DNA from: Odontesthes bonariensis
Taxonomy: Eukaryota > Chordata > Actinopteri > Atheriniformes > Atherinopsidae
NCBI RefSeq assembly: GCF_027942865.1
Contig: NC_134524.1
Coordinates: 3,074,536 to 3,138,535 of the forward strand
Length of the DNA: 64,000 nt
Direction of reading: 5' to 3'
Shown here piece after piece: positions 57,201-64,000 of the stretch. Position numbers and translations under genes: made by a program. The notes under the pieces are model-generated. The model did no database searches and had not been told where the DNA came from. It was given only the letters and a program-made list of their open reading frames with translations. Numbering within the stretch: position 1 is the stretch's first letter; the number at the start of each line of letters is the position of its first letter.

Positions 57201-59896
57201 AGACGATCGCCAGAGGAGGCCTGGTGGACATCTACCCCTGGATGAAGGTACGGCAGAGATGCGTCACAGCCTCTGTTGGAGATGTTTGCACCCCATTATT
57301 TACATGTTTGGCTTTAATGGTTCATACGCTTCAGTAATTACATGAAATGGAAACGGCTTCTTTGTCCTTCAGATCTTTCCCAACGCGTCTCTCCGTAAAC
57401 TGAAGGAGTGCATCGCCGTCAGAGATCGACTGCTGAGCCGCAAACTGGAGGAGCACAAGGTAACAGACCCTGCAGGCTGGAAGGCTTTTCCTGTGAGGAC
57501 ACAGCAGCGGCGCCCCCTGCAGGCCGCAGGGTTCACTACAGTTCACACAGACTAAACCAGTGATGCTCACTATGTTTTTCACAAGAGCCACATTGGCAGC
57601 AAAATCAAGGGCAGAGCCACTTTTACGACAACATACTAAAGTCCCCTTTTGCAAATATGCATTTCTACATATAAAACCTCCCACAAAAAAAGAAACAACA
57701 CAGCCAATACATTTTCAATTAAGACCACATTTACCTTAATACTGGGATGAGCGGAAGCTGGCGTGCATGTCCTCGAATTTCTTCATGTTGTATTTGTAGT
57801 TTGTTGTTGTAATCATAGTGAGACATTCAGGATGAGCATGGTTTTTGTGCTGGTTTTTGCCCTTTTTTAATTAAAAACCGAGCCATTTTGCCTGCATCTC
57901 TCGCTGGCTAAAGGAGCTAGCGTGCTCTGCGGTCAAAGTGTGAGGTGGTTTAAGCGGGCTGCGTTGCCAGGTTTAACAGTGTGCCCCCTTTAGGAAACAC
58001 CTTTAAGCCTTAATTAATACTTAATAAAAATACTTAATACTACAAAAACGCAAACTTAATAAAAATACTTAATACTGTGCAGTATTCGCTGTATGTTATT
58101 TGAAAAAATTTATTTTTATTGTTACCATATTGTTATAAGCTGCTATGTCGCCAATTAAAGCTCGAGGAGCCGCACGATGAGTATCTCTGGACTAAAGGAT
58201 GGTCGAGGAAAGATTTAAGCTGTGGAGACCCTGAACGCCTTACTCTGGGACTCAGTCCGACCACTCTGTGCAACAGTCCATCCGACATTTTTAAGATGAC
58301 TTGAAGAATAAGATCCAAATTCAATTAATGAGTTAATGAATGTCCCGATTCTTCGCTTCAAATTTTAAATTAAACCTAATTTAAATTTTCTCTCTGGTGT
58401 GTAACAGGCATCACTCAGTGATGGCGACCCTCGGGACCTTCTTGATGCCTTGCTCAAAGGCCAGACCAAAACTGGGCAGGGTCAAAAGTCGTCTGGGTCT
58501 CAGGAGGAGGGGATAACGGACGACCACGTGCTGATGACGGCGGCCGAGGCCTTTGGAGCCGGAGTGGAGACGACGTCCACCACACTGCTGTGGATTCTGG
58601 CCTACCTGCTGCACCACCCCGAGGTACCGGCGCCCGTCCTACTGACGCCATGCGGCTGCTGGGGCATCAAGGGTCGCTCCTCATGGTTGGTTGTGTTGCT
58701 CCGCCCCTTCCAGGTCCAACAGCGTGTGCAGAAGGAGCTGGACGAGAATGTGGGCAGCGAGCGAGCGGTGAGCGTGTCGGACCGCGGCCGGCTGCCGTAC
58801 CTGGACTGTGTCATCAATGAGGGGATGAGGATCCGCCCGGTCAGCCCCGTGCTGATCCCCCACACCGCCATGACCAGCAGCAGGTACGAACCCACACATC
58901 AGGCTGGTTTATCAACAAACTAACTGTGTATATATGGATTTAAATGGTAATTGGGACTGTTGGCCAACCAAAAATTAACTCAATTTATGAGTTTCTGAAA
59001 GTGTGCTGAGGAAAGTCCCGTTCCCAGCGTTGACAGCATTGGTTACTTTATTGGGTATGAATCAACGTCTAAGTGAATAAAATCATTCACATCAGGACAA
59101 AAAGCTCTTTTTGATACTTTTCCCCCATGATTATATTTAATGTACAGCATTGTGTCAAAGTGTTGATCCAACCCTTATTTCTTTAAATATGACTTCCAAG
59201 GATCCAGATCTTTTAAAATGGTCTTTAGCAGTATTTTTACACAAAACAAACAGCTTTAGCAAAGAAGCCATTTTAAATTGTATCTTTGGACACTTTGTTG
59301 CCAGCAGTCTGTCACAGAGACACATCGTCTGTTACGGGTTAATGTCTAAAGAATGAAGGGTTGTAAGACTTTTACTGCGAGATCTAAAACTGAAAATAAC
59401 TGTTGGCCCATTCAATGCTAACAATCACGTTGTCTCCTGTAGCATTGGAGGTCATGCCGTCAGTGAGGGAATTCGTGTTTTGGTCAACATGTGGTGGATT
59501 CACCATGACCCCCAACACTGGGACAAACCGGATTTGTTCAACCCAGGTAACACACAGGAAGATAAACACCAGCTTTCCAAAGAGCATCAGTGAACACACC
59601 TCTTATTCCTGCGTTTTCCCGCCATTCCAGATCGTTTCCTTGACGACCAGGGCCAGCGTTTCACACCACCCTGTTTCCTACCATTTGGGGCGGGACCTCG
59701 AGTCTGCGTTGGCGAATCGCTGGCCAGAACGGAGCTCTTCCTTTTCTTGTCTTCTCTGCTCCAGCGAATGAGTTTCAGGCTGCCAGATGGGGCTTCCCCA
59801 CCTAACTTGCAGGGGCGACTGGGTGTGGTCCTGCAACCTTTGCCTTATACGGTCGTAGTTATTCCCAGGCCAGGGTGGGAGGGCGGGGCAAAATGA
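47991..59896 (+). CDS. cyp17a2: cyp17a2, cytochrome P450 17A2 (steroid 17-alpha-hydroxylase)
   Basis: Nine coding exons (47991-48238, 52325-52445, 53105-53243, 57018-57247, 57373-57459, 58408-58623, 58714-58883, 59443-59546, 59631-59896) join in phase to an intact 526-residue protein. A hydrophobic N-terminal anchor (about 15-35) and a proline-rich hinge place it in the ER membrane. The I-helix has AGVET (326-330), the K-helix ExxR is E383/R386, NPDRF follows, and [10 protein letters not shown] gives heme ligand Cys464. The wording ([35 protein letters not shown]) fits the fish CYP17A2 paralogue better than CYP17A1. The family oxidises progesterone and pregnenolone at C17; fish CYP17A2 is reported to lack most of the 17,20-lyase activity of CYP17A1, pointing to cortisol and maturation-inducing progestins. 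Odd: introns 1 and 3 are hugely expanded by repeats. Confidence 0.92.
48551..52068. repeat. 39-bp minisatellite filling cyp17a2 intron 1
   Basis: About 90 units of TTAATGTAGTAGAAACTCC plus TTAATGTTTAGAGGGACTAG. Variants: ATAG for GTAG, CTCATTAA, GTTCAGAAGG, TTACTG. An internal 351-bp (nine-unit) block repeats, marked by GACTCGTTAA at 49171 and 49522. Decayed copies (GGGACTAGTTAAAATG near 48308, GAGGGACTAGTTATTG near 52291) reach both ends of the intron. Confidence 0.96.
52325..52445 (+). CDS. cyp17a2: cyp17a2 exon 2
   Basis: 121 bases. The arginine codon is completed across the junction, then [20 protein letters not shown]...[10 protein letters not shown] Leu stands where Tyr is usual in the RYGP motif. 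The acceptor is preceded by a TTA run and by a decayed copy of the intron's repeat unit. Confidence 0.9.
52446..53104 (+). other. cyp17a2 intron 2
   Basis: About 660 bp of AT-rich unique sequence. No internal gene, RNA or repeat recognised. Confidence 0.5.
53105..53243 (+). CDS. cyp17a2: cyp17a2 exon 3
   Basis: 139 bases, residues 124-169 plus one base: [20 protein letters not shown]...[12 protein letters not shown]. Contains the C-helix W and R (WRLHRR) that contact the heme propionates. The donor GTACTC is weak and is followed at once by a run of sixteen C. Confidence 0.9.
53480..53991. mobile_element. 512-bp element nested in the Harbinger-like element
   Basis: Starts TAGCCTGG, ends CCAGGCTA, and is flanked by the 9-base direct repeat ATGAAGAGC (53471-53479 and 53992-54000). 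Removing it restores continuity of the left arm with the inverted right arm, which proves it came second. Nine-base duplications suggest a hAT, MULE or Merlin-like origin; I cannot tell which. No protein frame of its own is convincing. Confidence 0.78.
54045..54248 (-). pseudogene. MADF/Myb-like domain fragment of a transposon
   Basis: Minus-strand frame of 67 codons with [21 protein letters not shown], the third-helix text of MADF domains found in Harbinger DNA-binding proteins. The N-terminal part of the domain is missing or out of frame. Confidence 0.55.
54947..56951. repeat. 12-bp minisatellite (unit CTAATATCTGAT)
   Basis: About 167 units, CTAATATCTGAT and CTAATATCTGAC intermixed, rarer ATTTAATATC and ATCAAATATC. 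In cyp17a2 intron 3, ending about 65 bp before the acceptor of exon 4. Units are very uniform, implying recent growth or active homogenisation. Confidence 0.97.
57018..57247 (+). CDS. cyp17a2: cyp17a2 exon 4
   Basis: 230 bases, residues 170-246 ([13 protein letters not shown] ... [11 protein letters not shown]). Two AGs are possible at the start; 57016-57017 is chosen because it keeps the VLSAVD text common to the family, whereas the AG 12 bases later would delete four residues. Confidence 0.88.
57373..57459 (+). CDS. cyp17a2: cyp17a2 exon 5
   Basis: 87 bases, residues 247-275, phase 0 on both sides: [20 protein letters not shown] and LSRKLEEHK. Donor GTAACA. Confidence 0.9.
57558..58189. 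mobile_element. hAT-type MITE in cyp17a2 intron 5
   Basis: 632 bp with ends CAGTGATGCTCA and TGAGTATCTCTG, imperfect inverted repeats. Flanks GACTAAAC (57550-57557) and GACTAAAG (58190-58197) are an 8-base target duplication with one mismatch. No transposase frame. Confidence 0.78.
58408..58623 (+). CDS. cyp17a2: cyp17a2 exon 6 (I-helix)
   Basis: 216 bases, residues 276-347, phase 0. It holds [13 protein letters not shown], a Gly/Lys/Gln-rich loop, and the oxygen-activating I-helix [15 protein letters not shown]. Confidence 0.92.
58714..58883 (+). CDS. cyp17a2: cyp17a2 exon 7 (K-helix)
   Basis: 170 bases, residues 348-403 plus two bases. ExxR is in [17 protein letters not shown]. Intron 6 before it is only 90 bp. 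Confidence 0.92.
58884..59442 (+). other. cyp17a2 intron 7
   Basis: About 560 bp, AT-rich, no repeat or gene recognised. Confidence 0.5.
59443..59546 (+). CDS. cyp17a2: cyp17a2 exon 8
   Basis: 104 bases, residues 404-438 plus one base, reading [20 protein letters not shown] and [10 protein letters not shown]. Acceptor CCTGTAG, donor GTAACA. Confidence 0.92.
59631..59896 (+). CDS. cyp17a2: cyp17a2 exon 9 (heme-binding loop)
   Basis: 266 bases, residues 439-526 and stop TGA. Contains [18 protein letters not shown] with Cys464, then the terminal beta strands ([16 protein letters not shown]) and a short tail RPGWEGGAK. Confidence 0.93.
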
Positions 59897-60095
59897 AAGG
59901 GGGAGGAGCCAACAGTCATGCTAAGTTGCAAGACAAAAAAAAAGTTCCTTTGCTAATCGGTTAACGAAGTAAAAACCTGTTTATATAATCACCGAAGCTA
60001 ATGGCTACACACAGAATTATTAACAAAACTGTTTTTTATTCTTCAGTAATTTGTTTCGTTAAGGTTACAATAAACTTTCATCCCAGATATTTTGT
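59897..60095 (+). other. cyp17a2 3' UTR
   Basis: Follows the stop codon. AATAAA at 60069-60074 (ACAATAAACTTTC) is the first canonical signal, which would give a 3' UTR near 190 bases. Confidence 0.6.
60069..60074 (+). terminator. cyp17a2 polyadenylation signal
   Basis: AATAAA about 175 bases after the TGA, in an otherwise AT-rich region. Confidence 0.6.
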
Positions 60096-63000
60096 CCCGT
60101 CTTTCGTATTCAGTGAAGAAAAATTGCTAACAACGCTAACTCTTGCTGGCTAACTTTAGCCGTTTGTTTTTAAGTTTTTCTAACAGATTAAGTCAAGTTG
60201 CTTTTTTCTAATATCAGTGCGTGGATGAAAATGGTTGAGCTGCGTACACACAGACAAACTACAGTTTTAGATTCAACAGTTTTATTTGTTATATTTTCAC
60301 ACACTTTTAAAACAGGCTGGTTTAGTTCGGTCACACACATACATCCACACATACACACCAACTATTGATTTAGTAATACTAATAATTAGCATTGTTGTTA
60401 TCATAATATTAAGGGATTTTAACAACGAATCTCTTCTTCCATTCACTCCGTCGGCACAAACCTCATGCAAACAAGGACAGAAGAGATGACGAGAACAGAG
60501 TAACATCCTGCAGACGGAGGGAGGGACTTGTACAATAGATACAAACGTCTTTGTAAATTAAGTCATTTACAGGCGGAGCCGCTTTCAATCTCCTCAAAAA
60601 AACAAGTGAAAGGAAATCAAAGGGCTAAAACAGTCATTTTATCCAAATCCAGTTTGACTGGGGTCACATTTCAGGGTCAGTACTGGTTTCACTGGTTAAC
60701 TGATTACAACTATGTATGAATATTGAGTCATAGCAGATCAAAACTTAATGATCAAGGAATTTCAACCCGTGTTGGTAACAAAGTGGAAATAAGTGTTTTA
60801 TTTCCAATTCTAGCTCAGAACAGTCCTGATGAATAATCACTTCCTTATCCAGTCAGATCTTTTGGGTCCAAGCCCACTTTTTCTGTTGCCTGCTATAAAA
60901 CTACCCCCCCCCAAAAAAAAAAAAAAAAAAAATCAATGTTCATTCACTATCCAAACCTATCCGATGCTTCATCTATGGACACGGCACACCAGAGCACGAA
61001 GACGGGGATATAATGCTGATCTGGGGACAATCTGTTCCCTACCAGTCAATGTGAATCCAGCCAACGTGGAACTCCTCAGATCGAAGAGGAGAGATTCTGA
61101 CATATAAGGAAAAACAAGTCCCATAGAACTCAACAGAAAAGACGCAAAGACGAGGTTTCCCAAAGTTATGCATTCCTACAATCAGCTGATGTCTATTGGG
61201 TTCCTCCAACCTTTAATCTGTAAGTCGGTCGAAGGCTTTAGGCCCAAAATGGGAATTGGTGGTTAATTTCTGTACCTCGTGCACTTTTAATTCTAGATTA
61301 GTTTAATATCGGTTAATAAATCTGCATAAAACTTCAACATATCCTTGAACTTGTTGGTTCTTTCTCTGATAACAACGTTTTTCATCCAGCTTGGGTTGAA
61401 AATACATCGGATTGAGGAGACTTCCACCAAAATAACACCATGGCAGGATGCCAATCACTCCCAGTGTGCACATCCTTTCAGGCAATGTCACAACTCTCCA
61501 TGGAATTTAGGGCGTTTTGAATAAAATATTCCTTAACTTAGCCGATGTCGGGTCTGCACAGCCTTTGGGAACCCAAGATTACAGACAGAACTCAGACATA
61601 TCTCCAGTCACTCTGCTCAAAAGCCCACATTCACACAGAGCGAGAACAGCTCCAGCTAATGCTAAGTAGTAACAGTTGTCAAGTAGAAATGGCACTCAGA
61701 AACCATGGAGATATATCACCTTATTAGTTCAGGTAAACAAAAAACACCATCAACCACAACATCAACTACAACATCAACAACTCAGTGTCACCCTTGAACT
61801 TTCTGGAGAGGTCCTTCAGCCTCTACGAATCTGTTCTCCGTGCACAGGCGCCTCTTTGACAAGTTAAAACAAACCCAGGGCGTCATCGGAGGATGTGCTC
61901 AAGCTCTAAGAAGTCTCGTAATCTGAGTGTTAGCCGCACTGGATCATTTGTATCAAACCAAGCATGAATCCAGCGTCGTGTTTCACAAGGACGTCTGAAG
62001 CAGAAACGGTCGCCTCCGTCGCGTCCTCTCTATGGCAGGACTTTGCTTTTGTCTTAAGGAAGTCCAGCATAGCTTTATCCCATATGGGTATCCGTGCGGA
62101 TACCCCTGTTAAGAAATTTAAACGTGTAGAGACTGAAGTAATGCAGCATGGACACAGGGTTTAAAGATGGGTCAACTCACCGTCTTTCTATTTGAAAAGG
62201 TGGAAAGTTAATGATTTCATCAGGTCGCCCCTGAAAGTTTCCCTTTCCTCACCAGCTCGGGTCTATGCTCGCTTCAACGATGCTTCAACGATGCTTCAAC
62301 GTTCCCACTGTGAACACTTCTGATTAGTACTGCACGCCGTTTGAAGAGTCCGTCTTTTCCAACACGCTGCAGAGTCGGTGCACACTTCTGAAGCTTTCTA
62401 ACTCTAAGAGAAAGAGCGTCTCTTTATTAGCGCTCAAACCGATTTCTTTCTTTAGTTTGCATCAATACTCTGCAATACAAGACAACAGAGGGACAGAATG
62501 CTCATCTATCATTTAACATGTTTAACTGGAGGTTTCTGCACCGACGCCGTTAGAAAGTGTCACAAATGTGTGATGGTGCACCTCCACCGAACGTGTTGGA
62601 CGTGAGAGATCTCTTTCGACTTAGCGCTGTTGGGTTTTCCATGGGGCAAAGGTGTTGCTCCAAGCCTACACCGAGGTCTCCATCTTCGGTAACAACTTCG
62701 ACCCTTTCCGCAGCTGGTTTCCATCACTTATTTACACACAGACTCTTGCTGATGAAAAATATTGCTCTTCACGTCTTAATTTGATTCTAAGGTGAGCTAA
62801 ACACACCAGCATTTACAAAACAAATGGTACCAACTCTGCTTCATTGACAAAATATACTCTACTTCCACGTCTTTCTGTCACAAAATATCATTCGGTCATC
62901 GATCGAGCCGACTGCGTCGGAAACAATAACAGCCTAAAAATAGATCCTAATTCTTTTAAGGGGATCGGGGTCGCTGGGATGTCTTGAGTTATTTAGTGAT

Positions 63001-64000
63001 TTTCTAATCAGATATGAAGGAGAGGTGTCTATGAATGGAGACCCACAAAAGCAAAGCGTTCTGTTGAAGTGGAGACGCTGGTGTCTACGCCGCATTGTTT
63101 CATCTGACCTCCAACTCAAAGACGGGATGATGACGCGCTCTGTCTGCGCTCTGTTTGGTGCTTTGTTTCCGTCTAAAAGCTCCCGTTGTTGTGGGGTTTG
63201 TTGGTTTATGTAAGAGCTTTTCTCTGCTGAGAGGCTGACGAGCAGGAAGCCGACTGAATGATCCACCTCGAAAGCTTCGACAGAATCAAACCCAACACGA
63301 GGGGAAAATTGCAGATATGCCTCCTAATTCGGCTCTGCTGACAGACTTATCCATCAGAACGGAGTGAATCAGTCTTCCTCTGTCAGTCAGTCAGCATGAA
63401 TCATCCTCCTACATCAGCCATTTAAAAAAAACAGCCAGCTAGTCCCCGGCACATTTCCAGACCTCCGTCATCCCTCAAGACGAAATGCAAGGGACCACTG
63501 GCTAAATGCTCGGCTATTTAAAGTTTTTCTTTAAAGAACGCAGGAAAACGTCATTTCTGTAACCGTTCGCAGTTTTCACGTAATTTGGGTCAGAAGGTTT
63601 TAAAGCTGCAGATTCCCCTGTTAGAGTTTAACTGTACAGTACCGTTATATTTCAGTATTTCACGGTTAAAGGAACATTAGCGCTGTGGATGTACATCTGT
63701 TGACAAAAGTTGTCATATTATGTGAGTTTCATGAGATTTGTGTGCGTCACTAAACCTCCTGCATCCATAGACAGCTCTCCCACGTGAAGTGGTCCAGAGT
63801 AGGGGTCCGACTTCTCCATCTGAGCCGCTCTGTGGGGCACACATTCCTGAACTTCATCAAACCTGGATGCAATCTAAGTTAAAGCCCCTCAACATAGTGA
63901 AACTTGGCACCAGAGCTCATTGGACTCCATCTTTCAATGGAAAATGATATCATGAGCTAAAGGTCGTCGGACACCCGTTAAGGTCTTTCTATGACACAAT
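60096..64000. other. Unique sequence, possibly 3' UTR of a minus-strand neighbour
   Basis: No coding exon recognised on either strand. The block lacks the minisatellites seen elsewhere. On the minus strand there is an AATAAA at 60286-60281, so a long 3' UTR of a gene lying right of the window could end near 60265. This is inference. A C/A homopolymer run is at about 60903-60931 and a short triplication of GATGCTTCAAC near 62268-62300. Confidence 0.3.

Noticed and set aside
47991..59896. Assignment as cyp17a1 or cyp21
   Set aside because: Wording such as [18 protein letters not shown] and [17 protein letters not shown] fits the second fish paralogue. Exon count and motifs exclude CYP21.

Overview
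The window is eukaryotic and almost certainly from a ray-finned (teleost) fish. It has three spliced protein genes, vertebrate GT-AG introns, and typical fish mobile elements (hAT, Harbinger-like, Tc1-like, L1-like, an endogenous retrovirus). The steroidogenic P450 cyp17a2 is known only from ray-finned fishes. There is no bacterial-type organisation, no CRISPR array and no tRNA or rRNA gene that I can support.

Layout: (1) 1-14.6 kb holds the 5' part of fbxo41 on the minus strand. Four coding exons are present; the F-box part lies off the left edge. Intron 1 (about 12.2 kb) contains a long palindromic element with TTAA target sites, and one arm of it was later hit by a 10.2-kb endogenous retrovirus on the minus strand. 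The provirus has two 306-bp LTRs that look identical, a tRNA-Trp-type primer binding site and a purine tract, but gag and env are broken and protease/reverse transcriptase are missing. (2) 14.6-17.3 kb is intergenic, with microsatellites, a CpG-rich patch and a complete hAT-type MITE. (3) 17.4-31.2 kb is three consecutive minisatellites (9-bp, 22/30-bp and 31-48-bp units). (4) 31.3-33.9 kb is egr4 on the minus strand, two exons, 428 residues, with a TATA box and a perfect CArG/serum-response element. (5) 34.3-43.9 kb is three more minisatellites (14-bp, 15/21-bp, 29-bp). (6) 43.9-47.9 kb is a graveyard of LINE, Tc1 and hAT fragments plus a textbook L1-type insertion. (7) 48.0-60.1 kb is cyp17a2 on the plus strand, nine exons, 526 residues, intact. 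Its introns are inflated by a 39-bp array (intron 1), a Harbinger-like element with another element nested in it plus a 12-bp array (intron 3), and a hAT MITE (intron 5). (8) 60.1-64 kb is mostly unique sequence, possibly the 3' UTR of a minus-strand neighbour.

The three genes do not form a pathway. fbxo41 beside egr4 matches the FBXO41-EGR4 neighbourhood in mammals and supports both calls. The most striking property is the density of unrelated tandem arrays. Eight long arrays plus the 10-bp array at the left edge cover close to half of the window, yet every exon is intact. Several arrays carry internal higher-order copies (694, 1353 and 351 bp). The long open frames inside arrays are artefacts of stop-free repeat units. 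I found no convincing new gene system; the nested palindrome-plus-retrovirus locus and the minisatellite cluster deserve the closest look.
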